Notes under the pieces: model-generated
Database searches by the model: none
What the model saw: only the letters and a program-made list of their open reading frames with translations
Told to the model about the DNA's origin: nothing
NCBI GenBank assembly: GCA_021776805.1
Contig: JAJFFD010000005.1
Coordinates: forward strand, 1 to 64,000
Reading direction: 5' to 3'
From: Planctomycetota bacterium
GTDB taxonomy: Bacteria > Planctomycetota > UBA1135 > UBA2386
DNA: 64,000 nt
Translations under genes and position numbers: made by a program
In this document: one piece after another, positions 8,061-17,568 of the stretch
Layout: every line of letters begins with the position of its first letter
Numbering within the stretch: the first letter of the stretch is position 1

Positions 8061-10553
8061 ATGCTCGCCTCAGCCCCCATTCACATGAACTCGCGCCTTA
8101 GCACCATCAGCCTGTACGGCGGAGTCTTCCTGATCTCCGGAGTCACTTTGGGCCTCGAGATCCTGATGACTCGCATCATGGCACTGATGATGTGGCACCA
8201 CTTCACCTATGTGGTGATTGGCGTCGCACTGCTCGGCTTCGGAGCGGCTGGCAGCTATGTAATGCTGCGGGATGCCCGCGGTCAGAATCCCGTCGAAGGG
8301 GTCATGCGTCGGCTCTCGAGCTACTGCATCCTCTTCGCCCTGAGTATCCCATTCTGCTACGGAGCGATGATCCGTGTGCGCTTCGCCCCCCTGATGATGG
8401 GCGAGGATCCGAGCAACGTGATCGGGCTTCTGCTGATCTACCTGCTCATCGCCGGGCCCTTCTTCTGCGCCGGCTTGATCATCTGCGATGCCATTCAGTC
8501 CGCACGCGAACGGGTGGGCTCGCTGTACTTCTTCGATCTGCTCGGTGCGGGACTGGGAGCCATCGCGGTTGTCCTCTGCATGGAGAGTCTGACGGTCCCC
8601 GGTGCGATCATCGCTCTCTCGGTCTTGTCAGCCCTCAGTGCAGGGCTCTTTGCCCTGCCCGACATGCCCGGTATCCGCGCGCTGTGCAAGGGTCTCCTCG
8701 CCCTGGGCCTGGCGCTGCTCCTGGCCATGCAAGTTCTCCCTGCCGCCCGCGAAGGCAAGCTCGACCCACCCTTGGCGCCGAGTAAGGAGTTGGCGGACTT
8801 GCTCGCAGTCCCCATGAAGCTGGAACACAGCCTATGGAACCCGCTGGCACGCATCGATGTGAGTGAGGGCGTCCCTGGTCGTCCGACCATGGGTGGGGCG
8901 GCGCCGCCGAACACTCCCCTGCGCAAGATTCACTCCGTCTTTCAGGATGGTTCTGCACCGACCTTCTTCATCGAGTCTGTGGATCCACTGGTGGACATGC
9001 GCTTTCTGCGCGACTTCAGTGCTGCCTCAGGACACGTGATCCTCGAGGCCCGTGGCGCCAAGGACGTGGAAGAGGTAGCCATCGGCGTCGGTGGCGGCAT
9101 CGATCTGCTGATCGCTCTGCAATACGGCGTGAAGAAGGTCACAGGAGTGGAGATCAATGCCTCCACTCTCAAGCTCTTGCAGGAGGACTTCCTCGAGTTC
9201 ACCGGCGGCCTGGCGGGGCGCGCGGATGTGGAGCTGGTCAATGCCGAGGGGCGACACTTCGCCCGCTCCTCCGGTCGCAAGTTCGATCTCATTCAGATGT
9301 CCGGGGTGGACACGTACACGGCCCTGGCTTCGGGCGCTTACTCCCTCTCCGAGACCTATCTCTACACCAGAGAAGGAGTGGAAGAGTTCCTTGATGCACT
9401 CCGACCCGGTGGCGTTCTTAGCTACAGCCGCATCGTCTTTCCGAACGAGCCGCGGGAGAGTTTACGGCTGGCAGCGACGGCCCTCGAAGCCCTCGAGGGC
9501 CGGGGCATCGCCGATGCCAGTTCACACATCTTCATTCTGCGCGGTCAGTCCACTGCGCTTTGGGCATCGATCTTGGTCTCGCCTACGCCGCTGGAGGCCA
9601 CGGTGCTCACCGCCTTGCGCGAGTTTGCGGCTCGCAACGAATATGTAGTCGTCTTCGACCCTGAAGAGCCGCGTAAGAATCCCTTCGATGATCTGCTGCG
9701 TACGACTCCTGGGCAGCGGCCCGGGTTCTATGCGAACTACCCCTATCAAGTTCGGCCCTCCACCGACGACGAGCCTTTCTTCTTCAACTTCTTCAAGTGG
9801 AGGAGTCTGCTCGAGATTGGCGAATACGGTGGGCATGCCTATTCGAGCAAGTATCCGGTGGGGCACCTCTGCCTGGTGCTGAGTCTGCTGCAGACAGTGG
9901 TGCTCGGCGGACTCTTCATCCTGCGGCCCTTGCGTAGCCTGCCCAAGCTCGGAATGGGTGGTGGAACACTCTCTGCCTTTCTCTACTTCGCAGCTCTGGG
10001 GGCCGGCTTCATCGTGGTGGAGATCGTTCTCCTTCAGCGCTACGTGCTCTTCCTCGGGCATCCGACGATCTCATTGAGCACGGTCCTGCCGACCATGCTG
10101 ATCTCCGCCGGCCTTGGCAGCCTCAGTGTCCGCAGTGGCAGCAATGTGTATTCGCGCCTGCGCGGCCTGGCTCTCTGGATCCCATTGGCGATCGTCTTCG
10201 CCTGGCTCAGCTCTACCTACTTCCTGAACGCGATGATCGCGGCAGGTTTGGGCATGCGCATCGCCATCGCCGTGCTGCTGCTCTTTCCCGTAGGCTTCGT
10301 GCTTGGCATGGCCTTCCCCTGCGGCATCCGCATCATCTCTGTGGACCGACCTGAGTTGGTCCCATGGGCCTGGGGGATCAACTCCTTCTTGACGGTCTTC
10401 GGTTCCACGGCTGCGGTCCTCCTGGCCATGGAGTTCGGCTTTACCACGGTGATGCTCGCGGCGCTGCCCATCTACTTGCTCGGCATTCTGGCCCTACTGA
10501 GCGGCTACCGGCCCTCACGTAACCCGGCAGTGAGCTCAGGGGAAGTCGCCTAG
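8061..10553 (+). CDS. Multi-TM membrane protein with central spermidine synthase-like SAM-binding domain
   Basis: N- and C-terminal TM blocks; central VEEVAIGVGGGIDLLIALQYGVKKVTGVEINASTLKLL and DLIQMSGVDTYTALASGAYSLSETYLYT. Confidence 0.8.
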   Translation: MLASAPIHMNSRLSTISLYGGVFLISGVTLGLEILMTRIMALMMWHHFTYVVIGVALLGFGAAGSYVMLRDARGQNPVEGVMRRLSSYCILFALSIPFCYGAMIRVRFAPLMMGEDPSNVIGLLLIYLLIAGPFFCAGLIICDAIQSARERVGSLYFFDLLGAGLGAIAVVLCMESLTVPGAIIALSVLSALSAGLFALPDMPGIRALCKGLLALGLALLLAMQVLPAAREGKLDPPLAPSKELADLLAVPMKLEHSLWNPLARIDVSEGVPGRPTMGGAAPPNTPLRKIHSVFQDGSAPTFFIESVDPLVDMRFLRDFSAASGHVILEARGAKDVEEVAIGVGGGIDLLIALQYGVKKVTGVEINASTLKLLQEDFLEFTGGLAGRADVELVNAEGRHFARSSGRKFDLIQMSGVDTYTALASGAYSLSETYLYTREGVEEFLDALRPGGVLSYSRIVFPNEPRESLRLAATALEALEGRGIADASSHIFILRGQSTALWASILVSPTPLEATVLTALREFAARNEYVVVFDPEEPRKNPFDDLLRTTPGQRPGFYANYPYQVRPSTDDEPFFFNFFKWRSLLEIGEYGGHAYSSKYPVGHLCLVLSLLQTVVLGGLFILRPLRSLPKLGMGGGTLSAFLYFAALGAGFIVVEIVLLQRYVLFLGHPTISLSTVLPTMLISAGLGSLSVRSGSNVYSRLRGLALWIPLAIVFAWLSSTYFLNAMIAAGLGMRIAIAVLLLFPVGFVLGMAFPCGIRIISVDRPELVPWAWGINSFLTVFGSTAAVLLAMEFGFTTVMLAALPIYLLGILALLSGYRPSRNPAVSSGEVA

Positions 10554-10933
10554 CTCGGAACCTCGCTCATGAGGGCGAGGAGGTTGTTGTCCGGATCGCG
10601 GAGGAAGGCCATCCAGAGCTCCTGTTCCTCGGTCTTGTGAGCCAAGCCAGGCTTGCGTTCGAACTCCAGTCCCTTGGACTCGAGATCAGCGCAGGCCGCC
10701 TGAATGTCCTCAACCCGGTAATAGAGAATGGAGGCGGGGTGATCCAGTTCAGGTGAACTGGGCGGGCCAAGCATGAGGCGGACACCGCCGCAGTCGAAGA
10801 ATGCCATGTCGCCCGCTTGAAAGAGAAGCTTGAGTCCGAGTTGGTCTCGGTAGAAGGCGATGGCCCGATCCACGTCCTTGATGTTGATGGCGATTTGTCC
10901 GATGGCGCTAATGCTGCTCGCTTGTTCTGTCAT
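10550..10933 (-). CDS. VOC/glyoxalase-family protein
   Basis: IGQIAINIKDVDRAIAFYRDQLGLKLLFQAGDMAFFDCGGVRLML...LRDPDNNLLALMSEV. Confidence 0.88.
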   Translation of the reverse strand: MTEQASSISAIGQIAINIKDVDRAIAFYRDQLGLKLLFQAGDMAFFDCGGVRLMLGPPSSPELDHPASILYYRVEDIQAACADLESKGLEFERKPGLAHKTEEQELWMAFLRDPDNNLLALMSEVPS

Positions 10934-10969
10934 GGCCTTCCTTGTTCGATCTGCTCCGTCGATATATAG

Positions 10970-10982
10970 TTAGCTTAGCTAA
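10970..10982. promoter_or_regulatory. Candidate MarR operator (inverted repeat TTAGCT-T-AGCTAA)
   Basis: Perfect 6-bp inverted repeat with 1-nt spacer in the divergent VOC/MarR intergenic region, touching the marR-like ATG. Confidence 0.45.
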
Positions 10983-11455
10983 TGAAATCAAGAGCAGCCA
11001 ATGATCCTGGCAAAGCTGAGCGTGAACTCGCCGATCGCATCCACTCGGCGGCGATCCATCTCCTGCGCCGACTACGAGCGGTGGACCGCGCTTCGGGTCT
11101 CAGTGCTCCGCGGCTCTCTGCCCTCTCGGTCATCGTCTTCGCCGGGCCCATTCGGGTTGGCGACCTGGCGGAGGCGGAGCAGGTGCGGCCGCCGACCATC
11201 TCCCGCATGGTCAATGCCTTGGAAGATGAGGGCCTGGTGACGCGGATCTTGGATCCGCAGGACTCACGCGCCCAGCTTCTGCAGGCTACCGCCAAGGGCA
11301 GGCGTCTGTTGCAGGCAGGCAAGGAACGGCGGGTGGCTCAGCTGGCGGGGGAGCTGGTCGAGCTGCCCCAGAGGGAGCGTCGAGTTTTGCTACGGGCCGC
11401 CGGAATCCTCGAGTCGATCAGTCTTCCCCAGGGTCATCCCCGGCGACAGGGCTGA
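10982..11455 (+). CDS. MarR-family transcriptional regulator
   Basis: Winged-helix pattern LSVIVFAGPIRVGDLAEAEQVRPPTISRMVNALEDEGLVTRILDPQDSRAQLLQATAKGRRLL. Confidence 0.88.
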   Translation: MKSRAANDPGKAERELADRIHSAAIHLLRRLRAVDRASGLSAPRLSALSVIVFAGPIRVGDLAEAEQVRPPTISRMVNALEDEGLVTRILDPQDSRAQLLQATAKGRRLLQAGKERRVAQLAGELVELPQRERRVLLRAAGILESISLPQGHPRRQG

Positions 11456-11547
11456 GGCGCGCGGAGGTTTTTTTTTACAAGGGCGACGAACTCCCCTGGC
11501 GGCGTCGTCTTCAGGCCAAACAACCCGAGCGGGTACGAGGAACAAAC

Positions 11548-12333
11548 ATGAATACGATCACGAAACTGCCTTTCCTGGCCATCCTGAGCACTGTCGCAGT
11601 CCTGGGCAGCGAAGCCCTCGCCCAGGAGTCCAAGCAGGCCACTCCAGCCAACATCGCTGCCGACCCGGTAGTTAGCCTGGACTTCACTGGCGGCTCACTG
11701 GCTGACTTTGCTGCCGCCCTGCGCAAGGCCGGTAATGACATCAATATCGTCATGCCTGAGATCGCCGCCAAGGTGGAATTGCCTGCGCTCACTCTCAGCA
11801 AGGCTACTGTCGAGTCCGCTCTGCGCTCCATCGGCGCGATCACCTCAGAGGACACGCGAGTGCGGGTGGAGACCCTGCGCAGTGTGAAGGGCACCCCGGT
11901 GTATGCGGTGAGCGTCCAGATAAGGAATAGGCGATCCACAGGTGGCGGCCCTGTCACCACTCAAATGCCAGCGCCAAATCAAGAGGCAAGCCCTTTGCGA
12001 GTCTCAGTCTTCTCCCTGAAGTTTCTGACCGATACGGTGCCCGGCGATTCGGAGGCTGATGGGCTGACCATGAAACCCGAGACGATCCTCACTGCCATCG
12101 ATACGGGTCTAGGCGTGCGGGTCGGTGGCTCCAAACCCGAGTTCAAGTATCACGAGGACTCAGGCCTACTCTTCACCCAGGGTAATGCTCGCCAAATCGG
12201 GTTGGTGCAGAACATCATCCAAAGCATGGAGAGCGATATTCGACGCCTGCGTGATGCCACCAAGATGGAGGAAATGAACAAGCGTAACGAGGCTGCCAGG
12301 CAGAAGTCTGGAGGCGCCTCCACCGGTCGCTAG
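11548..12333 (+). CDS. Secreted protein with STN/secretin-N-like repeat
   Basis: Signal peptide; VVSLDFTGGSLADFAAALRKAGNDINIVMPEIAAKVELPALTLSKATVESALRSIG resembles STN/secretin short N-terminal domains. Confidence 0.55.
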   Translation: MNTITKLPFLAILSTVAVLGSEALAQESKQATPANIAADPVVSLDFTGGSLADFAAALRKAGNDINIVMPEIAAKVELPALTLSKATVESALRSIGAITSEDTRVRVETLRSVKGTPVYAVSVQIRNRRSTGGGPVTTQMPAPNQEASPLRVSVFSLKFLTDTVPGDSEADGLTMKPETILTAIDTGLGVRVGGSKPEFKYHEDSGLLFTQGNARQIGLVQNIIQSMESDIRRLRDATKMEEMNKRNEAARQKSGGASTGR

Positions 12334-12350
12334 ACCCAAGTGCACCTTGG

Positions 12351-12977
12351 ATGACTGTGGCCGTCCCATCCCAGCAAGAGCAGCGCCGAGCTCCTCTTCT
12401 CGCCGTGAGTAATCCGGTGGGAGGGGAGCTCGAGTCCGTTCAGCTAACCGCGGCCATCGCCCGTGGAGACGAGGGGGCATTCGCCGAGTTCTACGAACTG
12501 TGGTTTGATCGGGCCTTCGCCATGGTGCGCTCGCTGTCGCGACGGGACGAGTCCTTTTGCCTGGATGTGGTTCAGGACTGCATGATGAAGGTGGTGAAGT
12601 CCATTCGGCCCATGGCCAACGAGAAAGCCGTCACCGCATGGATGGGCAAGGTCGTCATGAACACCGCGGTGGATCATCTGCGCAAGGAAAAGCGCCGGCG
12701 TCAGCGTGAGGCGGAGGCGCAGGATGGCGAAGGGGATAGCAGCGGTCGCGAGACGGTCCCACAAGCCCTCGAGGATCAAGAGAGGCTCTTGTGGATGCAG
12801 AAGATGATCGCTGCTCTGCCTGAATCGGATCGCGAGCTCATCTTGCAGCGCTTTGGCAGTGGCAAGACTCTCGCGGCGGTGGGGGAAGAAGTAGGTATTA
12901 GCGGAAACGCGGCCCATGGCCGCATTCGTCGCATCCTGGCCAGGTGGCGAGAGACGGCGAAGGAGTACTTCTCATGA
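12351..12977 (+). CDS. ECF RNA polymerase sigma factor
   Basis: Sigma-70 region 2 (FYELWFDRAFAMVRSLSRRDESFCLDVVQDCMMKVVKSIRPM) and region 4 (LPESDRELILQRFGSGKTLAAVGEEVGISGNAAHGRIRRIL). Confidence 0.9.
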   Translation: MTVAVPSQQEQRRAPLLAVSNPVGGELESVQLTAAIARGDEGAFAEFYELWFDRAFAMVRSLSRRDESFCLDVVQDCMMKVVKSIRPMANEKAVTAWMGKVVMNTAVDHLRKEKRRRQREAEAQDGEGDSSGRETVPQALEDQERLLWMQKMIAALPESDRELILQRFGSGKTLAAVGEEVGISGNAAHGRIRRILARWRETAKEYFS

Positions 12978-13426
12978 GCTCCTATGAAGAGATGTTCGCA
13001 AAAAGTCTGCGCGATGAGCCGATGGCTTTGAGCTCAGCTGGGCAGGCGCGCCGTGATGCCATGCGCGCGATTCTCAGCGCCAAGGTGGTCAGCCGAAGGC
13101 GTCAGCGCCGGGCCATCCGCGCCTCTGGAGTCCTCGGCCTCGCCGCTGCCGTGATCTGGATGCTCATTCCGACCGCCGCTGTCGAAGTGGAACGGCCCGA
13201 GACCGCCGCCGGCTATCAGAACCTGGCGATCCATATGGTCCAGGATGACCCGGGACTTCTCGCGCGCCTCAGAGTGGAAGCGACTGCCCTTCCCAGCGGT
13301 ATTCGGATCAACGATGCACAACTCATCGACCTGCTCGAAGCTGCGCAGCAGCCCTCGGGCATCCTGCGCAGCGGTGGCCGGATCATCCTGACCGAAGCCC
13401 TGGTGACGGAAGAGCCGCCGGATTGA
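12974..13426 (+). CDS. Single-TM protein, possible anti-sigma factor, ATGA-coupled to the ECF sigma gene
   Basis: MSSYEEMFAKSLRDEP... with one hydrophobic helix (ASGVLGLAAAVIWMLI); ATG overlaps the sigma stop. Start trimmed from 12944. Confidence 0.6.
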   Translation: MSSYEEMFAKSLRDEPMALSSAGQARRDAMRAILSAKVVSRRRQRRAIRASGVLGLAAAVIWMLIPTAAVEVERPETAAGYQNLAIHMVQDDPGLLARLRVEATALPSGIRINDAQLIDLLEAAQQPSGILRSGGRIILTEALVTEEPPD

Positions 13427-13432
13427 TGCGGA

Positions 13433-14767
13433 CTACTTCTTCTCTTCCGCCTGCAGTTTCTTCGCGATGGCTTCGACCTCGGCCCAGACACGCAGAGTAT
13501 TGCCTGACCAGATCTTGTTGATGTCCGCTTCCGAGTAGCCGCGACGGACCAGCTCGAGGGTGACATTGAAGGTCTCGGCGGCGTTGTTCCAGCCCTTGAT
13601 GCCGCCGCCACCGTCGAAGTCGGATGAGATGGCCACGTGATCGATACCGATGAGCTTGACCATGTGATCGATGTGGTCGACGAAGTCCTTCACGTTCGCT
13701 TCGGGATACTTCTCATCAATCTGAACCATGCGCTCGGTGAAGATCTCCATGCGCTTGGCGCGCTCTTCCGGACTGATCTCTGGAGCGGCGTTCGCCTCGG
13801 AAGCCTGGCCACCGCGTCGGCCGCGACCGCCACGTCCGCGGCGAGGGATGCCCAGTTCTTCGCGCAGGGCAGCGATGGCCTGGTTACGTTCCGTGCCGAC
13901 CTTGACGAAGCTGCCCAGGGCAACCGACTGGACGACACCGCCGTTGGTCTTCATGGCCAGGAGTTGCTCATCATCCAGGTTGCGGGTCACGTCCGAAATG
14001 CTGCGCGCGCCCGAGTGCGATGCGATTACCGGCGCCTTCGAAGCTGACAGGGCCTGCATCATGGTCGGCTTGGCGGAGTGGGAGATGTCCACCATGATGC
14101 CGACTCGGTTCATCTCGGCGATGGCCTTCTTGCCGAGCTCGCTGAGACCGCCGTGGATACCTTCCGCCGGCGTGTGCGAATCACCGAGCTGGCTGTGCCG
14201 GTTGTGGGTGATGCCCATGTAACGCGCACCACGCTTTTGGAATTCGGCGATGAGCGAGAGATCCTCCCCCATGGGATAGCCGTTCTCGATGCCGATGCAG
14301 GCGACGAGCTTGCCTGCGCCAGCGATGCGACGAACGTCATCCGGGGTGTAGGCGATCTCGATGTCGTCCGGATAGTGCTCCGCCATGCGGTGGATGGCGT
14401 CGAACTTGAGGAAGGCCTGGGACTTGGCCCGATTGAATCCACCCGGATCATTCGCGCCCTGCCCCACATAGACGATGTAGAAGGCGACGTCGTAGCCGCC
14501 CTTGCGCATCTTGGGAAAGTCCACCTGATTGTCCCCGTCAACCGTGGGGTCGACGCGCCGTCGATAGGCTTCCCTTTCCGCAGGATCCTCAGGGAAGTTC
14601 TGCAGTGCCAGAGTTGGCGAGATGTCCTTGTGGGTATCCAGGGTGATCGCCTTGGCATGGATGGCCTTGGCCTTGGCGATCAATGCCTTTTCGGCCTCGG
14701 TCGGCACCTGGGCGCTGATGCTTGCGGTCAAGGTGGCGACGAGAATGGGCGAGAGCAAGTTCCGCAT
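13433..14767 (-). CDS. Secreted membrane dipeptidase (M19 family) with RG-rich insertion
   Basis: AITLDTHKDI, ACIGIENGYPMG, YMGITHNRHSQLGDS, GIMVDISHSA, PVIASHSGARS, DHVAISSDFDGGGG; insertion PRRGRGGRGRRGGQASEANAAPE. Confidence 0.9.
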   Translation of the reverse strand: MRNLLSPILVATLTASISAQVPTEAEKALIAKAKAIHAKAITLDTHKDISPTLALQNFPEDPAEREAYRRRVDPTVDGDNQVDFPKMRKGGYDVAFYIVYVGQGANDPGGFNRAKSQAFLKFDAIHRMAEHYPDDIEIAYTPDDVRRIAGAGKLVACIGIENGYPMGEDLSLIAEFQKRGARYMGITHNRHSQLGDSHTPAEGIHGGLSELGKKAIAEMNRVGIMVDISHSAKPTMMQALSASKAPVIASHSGARSISDVTRNLDDEQLLAMKTNGGVVQSVALGSFVKVGTERNQAIAALREELGIPRRGRGGRGRRGGQASEANAAPEISPEERAKRMEIFTERMVQIDEKYPEANVKDFVDHIDHMVKLIGIDHVAISSDFDGGGGIKGWNNAAETFNVTLELVRRGYSEADINKIWSGNTLRVWAEVEAIAKKLQAEEKK

Positions 14768-14889
14768 GGGGTCTCCTGGACTGGGGGGGAGGGCGACTAG
14801 GCCCGGGCTAGTGTGCAGCCGGGGAGGGTCCAGGACAACCGCCTATCGCCTTGGTACATCCCTGCGGCAAGCTGCGCGGATCTGTCTGG

Positions 14890-16437
14890 CTAGCCCGGCA
14901 TGGGCTTGCCCGTCGTATCGGCATAGCTGGCCCGGAGCTGCTTCAGGCGCGCGCGCAGCTCCACACGAATCTCCTCGTAGGCCGATTCCGCATAGAGATT
15001 GTGCATCTCGCCCGGATCCTCCTCCAGGTCGAAGAGCTCGAAGTAGTCGTGCTCCTCCTCATAGAAGTAGATCAGCTTGTACTGGCCCTTGCGGATGCCG
15101 TAGTGGGCCGCGACCCGGTGCGTCGCCCGGGACTCGTAGTAATGATAGTAGAGGGCGTCGCGCCAGTCCGCCGGTTGTTTACCTTCGAGCAGAGCCAGAA
15201 GGCTGCGCCCCTGCATGTCGGCGGGGACTGGCGCCCCTGCGAGCTCGAGGAAGGTCGGGGCGTAGTCGATGTTCTGCACGAGCTGGGAGATCTCGAGGGC
15301 GCTTTGAATCTGCTTCGGCCAACGCACGAGCAGAGGCATGGCAAATGACTCTTCGTACATCCAGCGCTTGTCATACCAGCCATGGTCGCCCAGGTAGAAG
15401 CCCTGGTCCGAGCTGTAGATCACAATGGTGTTTTCTTCGAGTCCGTTCGTGGCGAGATAATCGAGGATCTGGCCAACGCTGCGGTCGACGCCGGCAACGC
15501 AGCGCAGGTAGTTCTTGATGTAACGCTGGAACTTCCAACGGATGAGATCTTCGCCCGCGAGTCCGGCCTTGCGGAAGGCCTGGTTCTCCTCGAGGAAGGC
15601 TATGTCCCAGGCGGCCCGCTGCTGCGGGTTCATGCGCTTGAGTGGGTTCTCCCAGCTGCGGTCCGGTCCAGTTAGATTCTGCGACTCCTCGGGCGTCGGC
15701 TCGAGCTTGAGGTCATAGAACATGAACATGTGCCGATCGATTTCCATCTCCTGTTGGGCGGCAGCTGGACCACGCCCGAGGTAGTCATCGAAGAGTGAAG
15801 CTGGCTCCGGTATGTCCTCGTCCCGGTAGAGGCCAAGCTCTCTTGGTCCCGGCATCCATGAGCGATGTGGCGCCTTCTGCTGGCACATGAGCAGGAAGGG
15901 TTTGTTTGGATCGCGGCCTTCGCGTAGCCAGTCCAGGGCGAGCTCGGTGGTGATTTCGGTGACGTAGCCCGGAAGGCGCTTGCGCCCCTCGGCGTCGATG
16001 AAGTCAGGATTATAGTAGCTGCCTTGTCCCGGAAGGATGCGCCAGTAGTCGAAGCCAGTTGGCTCCGTTCCCAGGTGCCACTTGCCGATCATGGCCGTCT
16101 CATAGCCCGCCTTCTGCAAGAGCTTGGGGAAGGTCTGCTGCTCGCCGTCGAAGCGATTGCCGTTGCGCATGAAGCCGTTGGCGTGGGAGAGCTTGCCGGT
16201 GAGAACCGTGGCGCGAGAGGGGCCGCAGATGCTGTTGCCGCAGTAGGACGCCCGAAAGATCGCGCCCTCGGCGGCGAGGCGATCGATATTTGGAGTGCTG
16301 TTGATCTTCGAGCCGTAGGCGCTGATGGCATGCGGCGCGTGATCGTCGGAGAAGATGAAGATTATGTTCGGTCGCGAGCCGGCGAGGGCTTGTTGGGTTG
16401 CGGCGCTGCCTGCAAGGAGCAGGACGCCAAGGCCCAT
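14890..16437 (-). CDS. Secreted sulfatase (arylsulfatase-like, formylglycine-dependent)
   Basis: Signal peptide MGLGVLLLAGSAATQQALA; RPNIIFIFSDDHAPHAISAYG; formylglycine motif CGPSRATVLTG; ENTIVIYSSDQGFYLGDHGWYDKRWMYEES. Start trimmed from 16485. Confidence 0.9.
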   Translation of the reverse strand: MGLGVLLLAGSAATQQALAGSRPNIIFIFSDDHAPHAISAYGSKINSTPNIDRLAAEGAIFRASYCGNSICGPSRATVLTGKLSHANGFMRNGNRFDGEQQTFPKLLQKAGYETAMIGKWHLGTEPTGFDYWRILPGQGSYYNPDFIDAEGRKRLPGYVTEITTELALDWLREGRDPNKPFLLMCQQKAPHRSWMPGPRELGLYRDEDIPEPASLFDDYLGRGPAAAQQEMEIDRHMFMFYDLKLEPTPEESQNLTGPDRSWENPLKRMNPQQRAAWDIAFLEENQAFRKAGLAGEDLIRWKFQRYIKNYLRCVAGVDRSVGQILDYLATNGLEENTIVIYSSDQGFYLGDHGWYDKRWMYEESFAMPLLVRWPKQIQSALEISQLVQNIDYAPTFLELAGAPVPADMQGRSLLALLEGKQPADWRDALYYHYYESRATHRVAAHYGIRKGQYKLIYFYEEEHDYFELFDLEEDPGEMHNLYAESAYEEIRVELRARLKQLRASYADTTGKPMPG

Positions 16438-16445
16438 GGCGAGGA

Positions 16446-16550
16446 CTAGTTGATTCGCAGGGCCAGTGCAGCGTCTTGGTAGCATTGTGCGTAGAAGATA
16501 ACGCCCTGCAGCGCAGGATCATCGGGAATGGGGATGATCTGGTCTCTGGA
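16446..16550 (-). pseudogene. C-terminal fragment of a secreted protein (QIIPIPDDPALQGVIFYAQCYQDAALALRIN*)
   Basis: Resembles the terminal IP.D..L.G...Y.Q...D...IS motif seen at the end of the M14 protein in this window (QFVIPGDSGLIGLELWFCALTID...); no matching upstream gene body in frame. Confidence 0.4.
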
Positions 16551-16564
16551 TGGCCTTGGCGTAG

Positions 16565-17491
16565 CTAGTCCTTCTTGTCCCCTGCCTCGCGGGACTTCGC
16601 CAGGCTCTCGGCGATGATGCCGACCCACTGGTCTGGCTTCATGAAGCCCTTGCCCCATTGCGCATCGAATTCCTCGCTGGGCTTGGCGGCGACGACTTCT
16701 TCGACCGAGGCACCTGCCTCGAGAAGTTCCATCACTCGCTCGCGCATGACTTCGAGAACATCCAGGCTCGCCGCGAGCTCGGCGCGTGTTCCCAGTGTGC
16801 CGTGGCCTGGGATGATCTTGCTCTCTCCGTCGCTCATGCCCAGGACCTTCTTGGTCGAAGCGATCAGGCCATCGAGGGAGCCGCCGCTGGAGAGGTCGAT
16901 GTATGGGTAGTTGCCGTTGAAGAAGTTGTCACCCATGTGGAAGACGTTCGAGTCCACGAAGTGGATGATCGAGTCACCATCCGTATGGGCTCTCTCCACG
17001 TGAAAGACGCGGATCTCTTCGCCGTTCCAATGAAAAGTCACCTCGTCGTTGAAGGTGACTACAGGCAGGGCTTCTTTCGGAGCCGCGGGCACGGTCCGAT
17101 TGAAGGCAGCCTGAAACTGCTCGCTGGCCATGCGTTCGCGCACATTCTTGTGGGCGACGATGATGCTGCCTGACTTGCCGAAGTTCTCGTTGCCGCCGGT
17201 GTGGTCGCCGTGCCAGTGCGTGTTCACCAGGAACTTGACCTTGTTCTCGGAGACCTTGGCAACCGCAGCCTGGATCTTCTCGCTGAGAGGGGCGAATTGA
17301 TCGTCGATGAGGAAGGCACCGTCCTCGCCGATGCATAGGCCCATGTTCCCGCCCTGCCCCATCAGCATGAAGATGTTCTCCGTGACCTTGATGCTGCGGA
17401 TCTGCACATCGCCTTGGGCAGGCAGCCCACTGGCGAAGAGGGACGCGAGAAGACTGGCGGAGAGAATCGAGGGCAGTAACTGGGGGGTCAT
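16565..17491 (-). CDS. Secreted MBL-fold metallohydrolase
   Basis: Signal peptide; VKFLVNTHWHGDHTGGNENFGKSG zinc-binding motif; IIPGHGTLGTRAEL. Start trimmed from 17515. Confidence 0.9.
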   Translation of the reverse strand: MTPQLLPSILSASLLASLFASGLPAQGDVQIRSIKVTENIFMLMGQGGNMGLCIGEDGAFLIDDQFAPLSEKIQAAVAKVSENKVKFLVNTHWHGDHTGGNENFGKSGSIIVAHKNVRERMASEQFQAAFNRTVPAAPKEALPVVTFNDEVTFHWNGEEIRVFHVERAHTDGDSIIHFVDSNVFHMGDNFFNGNYPYIDLSSGGSLDGLIASTKKVLGMSDGESKIIPGHGTLGTRAELAASLDVLEVMRERVMELLEAGASVEEVVAAKPSEEFDAQWGKGFMKPDQWVGIIAESLAKSREAGDKKD

Positions 17492-17568
17492 GGTGGCTCC
17501 TTGTGCGGAGCGCAATTCTGGCCTCGATCCTCGCTCATGGCCAACAATACCGCTGGCCAGTGCCTCGC

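Noticed and set aside
14622-15518. 298-aa plus-strand ORF across the M19/sulfatase intergenic region
   Set aside because: Arg/Ser/Pro-rich, mostly antisense to the sulfatase C-terminus; no domain.
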